Shown here piece by piece: positions 46,230-58,118 of a stretch of DNA of 64,000 bases (position 1 is the first letter of the stretch; each line of letters opens with the position of its first letter). The stretch spans positions 248,001-312,000 of the forward strand of contig QNQO01000640.1 of the NCBI GenBank assembly GCA_003290165.1. Reading direction: 5' to 3'. Origin of the DNA: Berberis thunbergii. Lineage: Eukaryota; Streptophyta; Magnoliopsida; Ranunculales; Berberidaceae. The notes under the pieces are model-generated. The model was not told the origin of the DNA, searched no databases, and saw only the letters and a program-made list of their open reading frames with translations. Made by a program: the position numbers and the translations under genes.

Positions 46230-46490
46230 GATTTAGAGAAATAATTGAAAAATGAAAATTTGAAAAGGAAATGATGGACCACAAAGAGTAGAAATGCAAG
46301 AAACAACAAATCAATCTCTCATTAAAAAAAATACAACAAAAACTGAACTGTGAAACACGAACCACTCCAAATTCAACAAGAAAATTAAATGTCATTTTAG
46401 TAGATGGAATGATGTCACAAACAATAGATAACTCAATACAAAGCTGAAAGTTTCAAATACATCAAACATTATAACATCAATAAGGTGCGC
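46230..46490 (-). pseudogene. Solitary 3' tail of the membrane family
   Basis: Minus-strand copy of the conserved tail and 3'-UTR units (compare 32621-32890), cut off before exon C at about 46490. Confidence 0.75.
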
Positions 46491-46494
46491 TCAA

Positions 46495-46800
46495 ATGAAG
46501 CAAGGGCGGGCGCCTTTGGGCCCAATTGTTCAAACTAGAATCCTTGCACGCGTAATAGGGAAGGGTGTGTTACTCGTTCCCCTGCCAAATCCCTATCAAA
46601 CTGGCCCACCGACAGGGAGACAGTCACAGTTTCAAACTTCCGATTCCATTTCAACGAGCATTCCTACCAATTCCATGTTTTTGGGGTAACAGTAGATCCT
46701 GTCAAATAACTCGGTCCAGCGGCTGTTCAGCTTTGTTGCTCGGTCGGTCAGAGTCGAGCACTACAATCTCTCTCGCTCCGTTCACTTCATTGGAATACTT
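46495..46800. other. GC-richer segment, possibly organellar in origin
   Basis: This 300-bp stretch (GGCGGGCGCCTTTGGGCCCA near 46503, CTCGGTCGGTCAGAGTCGAG near 46739, CTCGCTCCGTTCACTTC near 46773) differs in composition from everything around it and has the feel of plant mitochondrial non-coding DNA. No rRNA or tRNA was recognised. Origin unproven. Confidence 0.35.
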
Positions 46801-46960
46801 GTATGTTTTATGTACTTAGTCAGTCTAGCTAGTCTTCAATAAATAACTTACACAATTCCTCCAGTGAATACATAAAACATCGTAGTCTGTAGGAGGAATT
46901 GTGAGTGTGACTATGCATGTTCTATGTACCTAGTCTACCTAGTCTTCAATACAAGGATAT
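46801..46960. repeat. Direct repeat flanking a small hairpin
   Basis: Two related blocks (TGTACTTAGTCAGTCTAGC and TGTACCTAGTCTACCTAGTC, each followed by TCTTCAATA) flank CACAATTCCTCC...GGAGGAATTGTG. That is a 12-bp perfect inverted repeat with a loop of about 30 bp. Confidence 0.65.
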
Positions 46961-48215
46961 ATAAGAAGAAATTGCTTTTGAGTTGCATATTGTTCAAATT
47001 CTATTCTCTTTGTATTTGAGATTACTTTTAACATTTTCCATGAATACATGGCCCATGTTCTTGTTTCCATCTTCTAATAAATATACCAATAATATTGCGA
47101 CCCTTAATAATCAAATTAGTTCAAGGTTTAGTGTTTTAAGTGTATCCTAAATAGTATTTCATTATAAAATACCTTTTCTTCTTGAATTGGTATCATTTTT
47201 GGTGATACCTAAGGCGATTTTTAATCTTAGCCATTCCTAAACAGCCCTAATAAAATTACGACAAATTAAAATACAAAAAGAAATTTACAATTATAAGGCA
47301 ACCAAATTATGACTTTATTTACCACTTGTATGTGCTCAACATTTGACGCAAACAGACAAATTATTTTGGAGAATTTGGACTGTTAGATTTACCGTGATAT
47401 GTGTGTTTCATTAAATTTGGACCACTAGATTTCCTTAAGATTAGTGTAATATTAAATTTGGACCGTTAGATTTACCTAAAGATGTAAGTTCTATTTGGCG
47501 AAAAAATCGAGTGAGTGTGGAACATACATCTCTAGATAAATTTAATAGTACAAATTTAATGGAACACATATATCAAGGTAAATCTAACTGTTAGATTTGG
47601 GTGAAGATCAAGCTATTGGATTGTCCTCGAGATATGTGTTGAACCGTTTAGATTTTAGTAAAAGATCTCGTGTTCTATTAAATTTGGATCATTTGATTTT
47701 CTCGAGATGTGTGTTGAGTTGTGTAGATTTTGGTGAAAAATGTAGTTTAATTTGTAATAAGTGATGTGTAGTTTAATCTTTAATTTGTAATGTGAGAGAG
47801 AGATATTTAATTTGTAATGAGAGAGATAGAGATTTGAGAGAGAGAGATTTAATTTGTACTGAGATTTGTAATGTGAGAGAGAGAGATTTAATTTGACTGT
47901 TAAATTTCTTTTATCTGAGTCCAACGAATGGAATATGTGTGCAGGATGGGGTCATGTGCATAGTGCACATGGGCTCCCCTCAATCCCTCTTGTGTCTTTG
48001 TAACAAGCACTGTGGGTAGGAGTGTGTAACGTGGGTTCGTGAAGAGATCCATTATTCCTTCTTCTTCTTTTTTGTCTTTGTAATTGAGTTTGATCACTCT
48101 TTTGGTTCATTTTTTTTCTATCTTTCTTTACGACTTTTTCTATCAATTATGGATACATGTGACTTGTTATTGTGGAATTTATTAGAAAAAATTATTCATC
48201 TAAACCACAAAACTC
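46961..48215. other. No gene seen; repeated GTTAGATTTACC and GA-rich motifs
   Basis: 47370-47700 contains several imperfect repeats of AAATTTGGACCGTTAGATTT. 47780-47900 contains GAGAGAGAGATTTAATTTG repeats. 47115-47210 is an inverted copy of 6785-6860. Confidence 0.55.
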
Positions 48216-48221
48216 ATAAAA

Positions 48222-48391
48222 CTCGTTGAGATACTTGTGGTCGATTGGTTAAGGCTTTGTGGACTTGTTCCACAGATCCTTGCTTCGAGACCCACTGGAG
48301 GCATCTTTATTTCGGGGTGATATTCGACCCGTAGGTCGCATCTCGGGACTAGGTTACGGATCCTAGGCTGAAAAAACCGGCTTGCCTTTCA

Positions 48392-48420
<29 letters not shown>
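48222..48420 (+). mobile_element. tRNA-derived SINE (plus strand)
   Basis: A box-like GTGGTCGATTGGTTAAGGC (48237-48255) and B box-like GCTTCGAGACC (48282-48292) are followed by a body ending GGCTTGCCTTTC, then a long A run and an AT microsatellite. It shares the CCTTTC-A(n) end with the SINE at 38851-39004. Target duplication not identified. Confidence 0.75.
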
Positions 48421-48424
<4 letters not shown>

Positions 48425-48425
<1 letters not shown>

Positions 48426-48790
48426 TATCATCACCAAATAATATTTGCTCGTTTAGTTACTAGATACATAAAAATCAAATGTAGGCATTTACGCCTACCG
48501 CTTTTTTAACTTGTGATACATTATCTGTAGGTGATGGTTTCACAACAGTGTAATCAGTTGTGCGGGTACAATCTTATGAAACAACAATATGAAATATGAA
48601 CATGTAAGCTTACTTTTTCTTTTTCTTTTCTAAGAATTTTTTTTTCCTATTAAAATTTGAGCCCATTGTCAGAAAACTATCTCCCTAGCTCAGACACATC
48701 TATGTTTCATTCAAGCTTTAGGTCTAATTACAAACACTAAGAAGAATTGAATATTTTTCAAACTTAGAACTATCACACTCTTTTTGTTTA
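48425..48790 (-). pseudogene. Exon-A fragment of the membrane family (C6)
   Basis: Minus-strand exon A with parts of both introns (TTAACTTGTGATACATTATC, GTGTAATCAGTTGTGCGGG). No other exon is nearby. Confidence 0.75.
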
Positions 48791-48859
48791 TTATTTTTCC
48801 TCTCTTATAGAGAAACTACATAACCTTTCTTATTATTTTTTATGTTTTGTTATTTGTTG

Positions 48860-49740
48860 TCGGTAATTGATGCTTATGGTGATCATGAAGGATGAATTGG
48901 GTTATTTGATAGTTTATTTAGTTAGCGTTTTATTTATGTAACTATTTTTCAGTGATCGTGGAAAAGTTTCATGAATTGAGTGTTTGGGGTTGCCTTTTTT
49001 TGAATGAATTTTTCATGGTAAGTTCAATTTGTTTAGCTCAGTGAGTGAGTTTATGATCTTAGGGAGATTACTTGGAATTGTGAGTATATGCATAGGAGAT
49101 TGGTTGGTGAGTTTAAGAAGGTTTGATTCTGTTGGGCTACTCTTGTGAAGTTGTTTGGATGAGCTGAATAGTTAAGCACAAGAATCTGAATAATTGTTTG
49201 CTGGATAATAATTTGGGCTAAATAATTAAGCCCAGAACTGAATCGATTGGTTTAACTGAATGATTGTATGGATTGGGTTTATAATATGCTGATGGAATTA
49301 GGTCGAATTGGACTTATCAAATACAATTTGAATTGGGTTTATAATATATTGTTGATAATCCTTTGATTGAATTAGACTTGTAAGAATTTGATACTGATTT
49401 GGATTGGGTTTAGAAATTAAGGAATTGGATACTGTTTTGGGTTGGACTAAATAGTTAGGCCCAAAGCAGTTTAGTTGAATTTACATTTGGGCTAAGACTT
49501 AGATTGATTGATTTATGATTTGGTTTAGGCTTATCAAATTTGGATAATAAAAATGATGAGTTATGCTTTGGTGGGGTTTATGTTTTCTCTGACTTTGTGT
49601 TAGATTTGCTTCAAATGGAGTTTTGTTACTTTCTTTTACGCAGGAAGGGGTATTTTGGAATCTGATTCTTGGTTTGTTTTGGGCTCTATTTCTTCTTTTT
49701 TGATATCTTGCATTAAAAGATGATGAAAGCTGTTTTTATA
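48860..49740 (+). repeat. Third copy of the 26.0-26.9 kb block
   Basis: Continuous homology to 26020-26880 (GATGAATTGGGTTATTTGAT near 48890, ATAATTTGGGCTAAATAAT near 49205, TTGATATCTTGCATTAAAAG near 49700). No coding potential. Confidence 0.75.
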
Positions 49741-51276
49741 GCACCTCGTATTTTTAATACTTATTAAATTATATAATATATCTTTGTGTGATAGTCTTTA
49801 TGAAGTTATTGACATATGCTTGAGCTAGTTGTTTGTCCATGTGATGTGTGGTTTGTTTCTTAAAGACGATTAACAGAAAATATATTATTGAATGATTTAT
49901 TATTTGGACTCTAGTGTCGTTTTATTCGGTAAGTTGTTGGCTAATTATAGAATTAATTTCCTATTTACCATCTCTGTTGAATCTAGGGACGAGATTTTTT
50001 TAGGTGTATATATTATAACACCCGTACTTTTCATTGCCCTTAATAATATTTTTGTACATATTGTTCCAATTTATTATTTTAATTTCTTTTTAAAATAATA
50101 TAAATATATGCATGTAGTAGCCTCATGTGTATGCATGTCTGCTGTTTTGCTTTGTTTGATGTGACATTTTTATATAAGTATAAAATCCGAGAAAATTTTA
50201 ATCTGAAAATATATTTTAAAATCTCATTTCGTTTGCCATGTCATTTTTAATATTCGCATGAATTTCCCGAGATTCTTTTAAGGTGTGTATATTGTAATAC
50301 CCGCCAAATCACTTGTCAATATAATATTAGTATTTTAATCATTAATAATATTTATTTATTGGTAATATTTATTAATTGGCAGATTTACAAATATGTAAGT
50401 ACTTTATGAAATGAATTTTGGGACCTAAGTTTAGATTGGGGGTGGATAAAAGATGAGTAGTGGGTGTGTTTAGCTAAAGTTAGTAAATCCCTAATTGAAA
50501 ACTTTTTAAAAGAAAACCCTAGCCACCTCTTATCTTTGGATACACAATTACACATACAAAAGAAAAGAAAAACCTAAGTTGAAGAAAAAAAAGGGCAAAG
50601 ATAAAAAAAGTTTGTTTCAACTTTGTGATTTTCGACAAAATAGTGAGTTAAACTCTATCGAATTATTAAATCTTTGATATTGATTATTATTTGATTTTTT
50701 TATTATGTATGTTGTTAGTATTTTGGATATATAAAGGTGGGTCTTCTTCGTTCTCTTTTATTTATTTTTTATTAATCAATTGATTAAGATTATGGTTTAA
50801 AACAAATATAGATCTTAAATATGAAAATTTTATTGTATTTTCGTAAGAATTAGATGAGTTGAACTTCTTAAATCCCGTAATAGAGACAGCTTTGCGCAAT
50901 CTTAGTATTTTCAGTGGATCGAAACCGTCTAGAACTAGAATACTTTCAAATTAAATCCGTATATTCATAACACACTTATGAAAAGCATACCATTGGTTTG
51001 AAGTTCATCCAACGGTTAGATCTCACGCGAGGTAAAGAAAAATGTCACTGATCCAATTTTAGAAACCCTTGTATAATAAAATTTTATTTGTAAAAGTTAG
51101 TGAGTGATTCTCCCATCTCTTATATTAATTATGTGAATTTAATAATATTTTATGAGTTACATCTAAAATTTGTGAGTTCTACTCTACAATGCCTTGCATG
51201 ATAAATTCGCATGGGACATGTGACATTAAATTTTCTTAGCAGATCATGCCTTTAGAACAATCATACAATCTTTTGT
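49741..51276 (+). repeat. Gypsy LTR-like sequences with successive 5' ends
   Basis: Purine-rich tract plus LTR start motifs occur at 49988 (GGGACGAGATTTTTTTAGG, then ATAACACCCGTAC) and 50270 (CCCGAGATTCTTTTAAGG, then TGTAATACCCGCC). The part from about 50300 to 51276 has the look of a long LTR with leader. No gag-pol frame follows. Confidence 0.5.
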
Positions 51277-51950
51277 CACTACAAAAAAAATTGAAATTAG
51301 CAACGGCTAAAAACCGTTGCTAATTGTCCCAAAACTGTAGTTAAAAGGAATCAACGATGGCACAACATCCGTCGCAATAACGTAGCTACTACAAGCGTCG
51401 CTATTTGAATCAGCAACGACAAACTAGCCGTGGCTAATTTTCCACAGCTAAACACCGTCGCTAATTTGAAAAGTGAGGTCGCTAAAGTTATTTCAAAATG
51501 TGGCTGAAGTTGTGGCTAAATGAAAACTAGCGACGGTATTTTACTGTCGCTAACGTGAACAATAGCAACTGCATTTTACCGTGGCTAGCTAGCGACGACA
51601 CGATGCTGTCGCTAAATTCCAAATCTAAATACATATTAGCGACAACATATTACCGTGGCTAATTAGCGACGGCTTCGTGTCATTGCTAAGTTCCGAATCA
51701 AAATAACCATTAGCGAAGGCATATTATCGTGGCTATTTAGCGACGGCTTCGTGCCGTCGCTAAGTTCCAAATCGAAATAACCATTAGCGAAAGCATATTA
51801 CCGTGGCTATTTAGCGACAGCTTCGTGCAGTCGCTAAGTTCCGAATCGAAATAACCATTAGCAACGACATATTACCGTGGCTAGTTAGCCGTCGCTAATC
51901 TTCAAATCAATTTGACAAAATTGTGACGATTGTTGCCGTCGCTAATCTTC
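51277..51950 (+). mobile_element. CACTA transposon end with subterminal repeats
   Basis: It begins CACTACAAAAAAAATTG, a CACTA-type terminus, and is packed with TAGCGACGG-like subterminal motifs in both orientations. Four exact-length 74-bp tandem units occupy 51585-51658, 51659-51732, 51733-51806 and 51807-51880. Each is centred on a small hairpin (AGCGACGGC-TTCGT-GCCGTCGCT in unit 3). No transposase and no opposite end were found, so it is a truncated element. Confidence 0.85.
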
Positions 51951-52510
51951 ATTTAAGATTTTATTTTAAAATCATATATCGTTTGCCAAGTCGTGTTTTT
52001 TTCAAAATTCGCTTAACTTCTCTTACCTTTTGAATTTCGGGACGAGATTTCATTTAACGTATATATGATGTAACATCCCTAAATTTCTTAAAGCTAATTT
52101 AAATATTTTCAATTAATTAAAATATAGTTAAATTTATGTGAAATTAAATTTCAAAATTCTAAGATTTTATTTCGTGAGTTTAGGGGGTGGTTACCTTTGA
52201 AATTTCAGTGGGGGCGAATAACCACCCACCTTAAAAGATAAAAAATCCTTCTCCTGCGCCTTTTCTCCTTCCTCTTTCTCCCCTCTTTTTCCCATTTGAT
52301 TTCAGTGCCTCAAAAAAGAGAGTTATGTGTGATTTTGATCTTCAATGGAGGAAGGTGGTGTAATCGGTAAATGAGAAAAGATGAGGGAGCAACGGTCGCT
52401 GTGGTGAGGGGTTAGTGTGTCGTCCGCCCATTCGTCAACGAAGTTTCGATTCCTGTTCAAGCGTTGTGAACGGAGATTTTATGCCCAATGGACTTCACGA
52501 ATTAAAGGTC
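51951..52510 (+). repeat. Gypsy-type LTR-like repeat, copy at 52 kb
   Basis: GAATTTCGGGACGAGATTTC near 52032 is followed by TGTAACATCCCTAAATTTC at 52071. It is homologous to 24140-24750 and ends in a deletion junction at AAAGGTCA, where 24751-25330 of the other copy is missing. Confidence 0.55.
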
Positions 52511-54065
52511 AAAATCATGCCAACTGCATCTAAGTTTTCATCTTTCTTGCTTTACTTTTATCTTCTTTAGGTCAAAATCAGTGAATCTCAACCAAATATT
52601 ATATAGGAAATCATTCTAATAATAAGTTTTGATTTCACTTCCATGGCCCTCTCCCTCTCTTGCTAAAAGTTGTCTGATTATTTATTTTTGGTGTTTGAAA
52701 GTCTGCATTTCTGTTTCATATATACAAGAATTTTTGGATTTGAAATTTCATCTTTCAAAATGCCTCAATTGGTTCCAAACCCAACAACAAAGTGCATGTG
52801 GATGCCCAACTCACTATTTGGAGTTTTGTTGTTGTGTTCACTTCAATCAATCTCATGTATTCATTTCTTTATTCCTTCACCCACCCTCACCCTGTGTTAA
52901 AACTATTTTTGATATTGCTTGATATATGATAGATTTGTATTGAGACTAAAATCACTCCACTTATTGTCCATGAACCCCCATTTCAGTGTAGGAAGATAAT
53001 GCAAAAGGCTTTCACATTCTTGCCTCTGGTGATCATGATGGATGAATTGGGTTATTTGATAGTTTATTTAGTTAGCGTTTTATGTATGTAACTATTTTTC
53101 AGTCGTGGAAAAGTTTCATGAATTGAGTGTTTGGGTTTGGCTTATTTTGAATGGTTTTTTTCATGGCAAGTTCAGTTTGTTTAGTTTAGTTTAGTTAGTG
53201 AGTTTATGATGTTAAGGAGATTACTTGGAGATTGTGAGTATATGCATAGGAGATTGGTTGGTGAGTTTAAGAATGTTTGATTCTGTTGGGTTACTCTTGT
53301 GAAGTTGCTTGGATGGGCTAACAGTTAAGCACAAGAATCTGAATCTGAATAGTTGTCTGCTGGATAATAATTTGGGCTGGATAGTTAAGCCAATAACTGA
53401 ATCGATTGGTTTAATTGAATGATTGTATGGATTGAGTTTGTAATATGTTGATGGAATTAGGTCGAATTGGACTTATCAAATACGAACTGAATTGGATTTA
53501 TGATATATTGTTGATAATCCTTTGATTGAATTGGACTTATAAGAATTTGATACTGATTTGGATTGGGTTTAGAAATTAAGGAATTGGGTATTGTTACGGG
53601 CTGGACTGAAGCAGATAAAATCGTATAGGATGACTATGTATAGATCCAAATAATAGCATGTATTTGATTTGGCGACAAGGGTGGAGACTTTATGTTCTTC
53701 ACTTGACAACAACAATAACAGATAGATTTTTAGTTTTCATTATTACACCCTCATGGAATTAGTAGTTTTGATTTTATATTCGACTAAAGGGATTCATGTT
53801 TAGAGAGATCTAACCATTGATGACTTTGATAATAAAATCATATATTTCAATACCCTATCTGCCAGACAAATCTTACATGTCTTTTTGGAGATGATATTAC
53901 TAACGAAGACCCTCATCATTGGAGCATTCTTGATGAATTGATGGATAAATAAGTGCAAAATGTATCTCAACTTTTAGCATTAGTGATTGGTATGATCGGT
54001 TTAACTCATAATGAGGAATCTCATTATTCTTTTCTAGAAGACAATTTGTGGGGTTGTGTTCATCT
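52511..54065. repeat. Rearranged copy of the 25.3-27.9 kb block
   Basis: Colinear with 25330-27905 but lacking 25850-26040 and 26600-27430. The deletion points are at 53028 and 53608. No gene. Confidence 0.75.
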
Positions 54066-54743
54066 TTAGCTTGTTTAGGTTTTTGATTCATGTTTTAAGA
54101 CTTGGGTGTTTAACTGTATAAAGAAGTTTTCCTTGGTTTGTTTTTCAACCTTGTAGTTTGTACTGATACAAGACCACTGTTAGATTCTAATGTGATCCAC
54201 AATGCTGTATCAAACTAGAGAAGACGAGACTAAAGCAACAATCAAACTTTGGACAAGGAAGATATGACACCAAATTATTAGTTTCCAAGTTTTGAAATGC
54301 TTAAAATTGATTAAAAACTTAGATTATTTCATCTAGCTTGATTTTTAGGGTGCCAACACTCGTAATGTCTTACATACTTATAAAATAGTATCAACTTCAA
54401 TTAGAAACAAAAATGTCTGACAATAACTTTATCTATACTGTCACGACCATGACTTTCAAATTCAAAACAATGAAGAAAATGAGAATTGATTACTAAAATA
54501 AAACTGGGTTACAACCCTTCCCAAGCTCCGTGAGCAAAAGACCTTGTTTCTTCTTACAACTTCAATAATCCATCTTTGTTCTTCTTTCCCCTATTTAACT
54601 ATTGTAAACATAACAACTTGTGAAAAGGTCCAACTGAATTACTAAAATACCTCAGATGATCCTAACTAAATTACTAAAATACCTCTGGTTTGAACATTTG
54701 ATTTTGGCGCCTTAATTTCACACTACTACTCCTTCCCTCATTT
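54066..54743. other. No gene seen
   Basis: AT-rich sequence without a match elsewhere in the window that I could see. Confidence 0.5.
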
Positions 54744-55848
54744 TGTTTGAAGGGACTTGATGGTTTCCAGATTTTGTTGAGTGCTCATATGTGCAATCAA
54801 CAGTCACAGACCTACCTTTCTTTGCCTCTAAGGTGCGTGAATATGCTTAGATTATTTTTTTTTACGGTTTATCGGATGGATGCTTATCTATTGTGTTTTC
54901 ACTCGAACGGCTTGTGATACGTGCCGCTTACGTCAGCTCATTACTTATTTTTTGTCTGATTATTTATGTGACTTGTTGGACTTATCAATGACGTCAGAGG
55001 GCCTATAAAAATGCATATAACGTTGAAACCATGTGCCTTAATACTTATTATGAACAAAATTTTGAAATAACATTTTCGATCTATTTTTTGAAATTCATGA
55101 AAATTTGGGATGTCGTTTATTAGGAGATCTAGTGAGCCATAGTGCAAAGGGTTGTTATTTACATTTTCAATATGCCTAATTAGGCACATTTCACATTGGG
55201 TACAATTTTTTTTTGCATAATTACACATTGGGTACAGAATTAGATCTCGACAAATTGTTTAATGATGCAAATACCCTCATTAAAGGAGCATGCAACTTGA
55301 ACGGGGTATCCAAAGTGCAATTATAACAAAAACATAGGTACCCATAATGCAAAATACTAATGAACTTGTTAGGGGTATTTTGGTCTGACCTTGGTTAGCG
55401 TTGTTGAACCAATGGTCGAGACCCAATTCATACCCAAGGTGTAATTATGCAAAATTTTATATCCAATGTGAAATACGCCTAATTATGTGTACCCAAAATG
55501 TAAATTACCCTAATGAAAAAATGAATAATAGTTGGCAACACAAATTAGCAAGTAAACAATGTTCATGTACCCTTCTCAACCCCTTGTAGTCACGCTTCTT
55601 TTGAGTTGTTCATTTGTTATTGGGCAAGATATTCTGTTGAGGCTTGTACCACTTATTTCCTGGAAAACACCACATCCGATGCTAATGATATGTTCAATAA
55701 TGTGCAGGTAAGGCTAGGAAAGAATGGTGTGGAGGAGGTACTTGGATTGGGTCACCTTTCTGAGTTTGAGAAGCAAGGATTGGAAAATCTTAAGTCTGAA
55801 CTTGCATCATCTATTGAGAAAGGGATCAAGTTTGCCAATTCCAGCTAA
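54744..55848 (+). pseudogene. Last two exons of mitochondrial malate dehydrogenase (copy 2, damaged)
   Basis: The penultimate exon begins only at TTTGAAGGGACTTG and ends at 54832. It has lost one base in ATGG-TTTCCAG compared with copy 1, shifting the frame. The last exon (55708-55848) is open for 46 codons ([20 protein letters not shown] to [11 protein letters not shown]). The intron is colinear with that of copy 1. It is a truncated and frameshifted duplicate. Confidence 0.88.
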
Positions 55849-55877
55849 TGGAAATATTTCGTTCTAGGTTTTTCAAC

Positions 55878-56515
55878 ATGTATGTGCAATTTAGGATTTC
55901 ATCATAGTTTTACGGTAACTCTAATCTGTCCAGAGTGCTTATTCTTGACTGGTGCCACTCATCAGACTGGAATTGTCACTCCGATTATTTTAACTAGGCT
56001 TTGTTGTTTTATTCTCAAGCAATGTTATCACCATATAATATTTGTTTGTTTAGCAATGAGATACATAAAACCAAATGCAGACATTTACACTTATCTCTTC
56101 TTTAACTTGTGATACATTGTCTGAAGGCGATGGGTTCACATCAGTGTAATCAGTTGTGTGGGCGCAATCTTCTTAAACAACTTATTACATGTTCATATTT
56201 CATATTGTTGTTTCAGAAGATTACGCCCACACAACTGATTACACTGCTGTGAAACCATCGCATTCGGACAATATATCACAAGTTAAAGAATAGGTAGGTG
56301 TAAATGTCTGCATTTGGTTTTATGTATCTCATTGCTAAACAAGCAAATATAATTTATATGGTGATGACATTGCCTGAGAATAAAACAACAAACCTAATTA
56401 AAATAGCCGGAGTGACAATTCCACTCCAATGAGTGGCACCAGTCAAGAATAAGCACTCTGGACATATTAGAGCTACCGTAAAACTATGATGAAATCCTAA
56501 AATGCACATACAATG
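55878..56515. repeat. Large palindrome built from MDH 3' flank and family exon A
   Basis: The left arm (about 55878-56183) is MDH 3'-flank followed by minus-strand family exon A. The right arm (about 56208-56515) is the same in reverse: plus-strand exon A, then inverted MDH flank. Examples of pairing are GGTGCCACTCATC.GACTGG with CCA.TGAGTGGCACC, and GTGTGGGCGCAATCTT with AAGATTACGCCCACAC. The spacer is about 25 bp. Each arm is about 305 bp with few differences. Confidence 0.88.
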
Positions 56516-57230
56516 AGTTGCTATCTTACTTGTCATAATTGGTTATGTCTTAGCCGTGGTCTTCATCCTCCAGCAAGATTGATATTATATTGTTTGCGAT
56601 ATATGTTGTTTGATGTAATTGAAACTTCTAGCTTTGTATTAAGTTGTCTATTGTTTGCGACATTTGTTGTTTAATGTATATGAAACTTTAAGCTTTGTAT
56701 TGAGTTATCTATTGTTTGGGACATGTTGTTTGATGTTTTGAAAATTTAAGCTTTGTATTGAGTTATCTGATTATGATATTGTTCCATTTATTAAAATAAC
56801 CAAAAAGTTTTCGTTGAATTTGAAGTAGTTCAGGTTTCATAGTTTAGTCGTCTTTGTCATATATTTTTAGCGAGAGATTGATTTGTTGTTTCTTGCATTT
56901 CTACTATGTGGTCCATCATTTCCCTTTCAAATTTTGATTTTTTCAATTATTTTCTCTGAATTGCACTTAGTTACTAGATCAATGTTTGTGATTCAGTTAT
57001 TATTTGCAATTATTGGTTGTTTATGCGATTAAGTTATTTAAACATAAATATATAGTGAGAAAGATGCCAGCATTTCCCGACAAAGGCACTAGTGGGATAT
57101 TCCAAAGCCAACTTCCGGTTGAATTTAAAGTTTAATATCCCATTGGGTCAGCCATTGATCAAGAAAGACGCATTACACTTGAGCTCCCCAACTGACCCAC
57201 TAGAAAGGACCAAACAACAACTAGATTAAG
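56516..57230 (+). pseudogene. Membrane-family exon-C end, 3' UTR units and spacer (C8)
   Basis: This starts inside exon C (GAGTTGCTATCTTACTTG; VAILLVIIGYVLAVVF, then stop near 56582), joined directly to the palindrome. Three tandem 3'-UTR units and the family tail follow. The stretch after 57010 matches 9800-10015. The rest of exon C, including the first membrane segment, is absent. Confidence 0.78.
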
Positions 57231-58113
57231 TTATTTTTTGCTGTTGTTTAACATTATGCATTCATGTTGAAGTGGCACTCCATGTGTCAGGGGTCTCGAG
57301 TCAACTCATTTTAAAAACCGTCTCCCAAAAACATTCCACACGTCTCATTTTACATTAAAATTTTATATCAACTACAATTAACATACACCCAAACCCTTTT
57401 CTTGATGAAGGGAATCACTTAATCCTTCATCACACATATAACAAGTGTTGCTTTTATGGTTCTATGGTTCTATAAAAGGTGGGATAACTCTCAGCACTTG
57501 GGACAACGGGAATAGGGCCACTGCAGGGGGTGGCACCACCTTGAAATGTAACTTGCAACCTGGAGGTCAGGATCTAAACGCAAACACTAAGAAACACTAC
57601 TAAATAATAATCTTATGTGTTAGGGTGGAGGTGTTAAAAAGAGGGTTGCTGCTGGTAGGATGGATCTGAACTTAAACTGTATGCAGAAGTGAATCAAAAG
57701 GACACCATCGCAAGAGCTATTAGTAAACACCAAGCTTTGTAATGAAAGTAATATCTGTGCAGTTTGGCACTGATATGTCAATGCAAGAAGAGATTTGAGT
57801 ATTTGACACAATGTGTAGTAAATATCAAAGGAACTCTGGGCCAGGTAAGTACTAGTGTGATGCTCAATTCGCTATGTAAATAATAGCTCAGTTATTACTA
57901 ATCACATGTTCTTTTTGGCTCTGCACATTTTTATTAGTAATGAAGTAGGAAATGCAAGTACATATGATTTATAAAATCTTAATTAATCTTAATTTACTGT
58001 TCAGTCAATCATTAAGCAGGCATTCCACTGTATTTGTATCTTTCCAATGACCTCAGATTTCTTGTTATTTGTGTAATACTAGTTTCTAATAGACTAATAC
58101 ATTCTTCTATAAA
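57231..58113. repeat. Unoccupied LINE target spacer and repeat module M1, copy 3
   Basis: 57231-57440 corresponds to the flanks of the 10.7-13.8 kb LINE but lacks the LINE. 57470-58113 is M1 (compare 285-700 and 15690-16260). Confidence 0.75.
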
Positions 58114-58118
58114 AATAT

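Noticed and set aside
48237..48292. A nuclear tRNA gene
   Set aside because: A and B boxes are present, but no cloverleaf can be drawn, and the poly(A) end marks a SINE.
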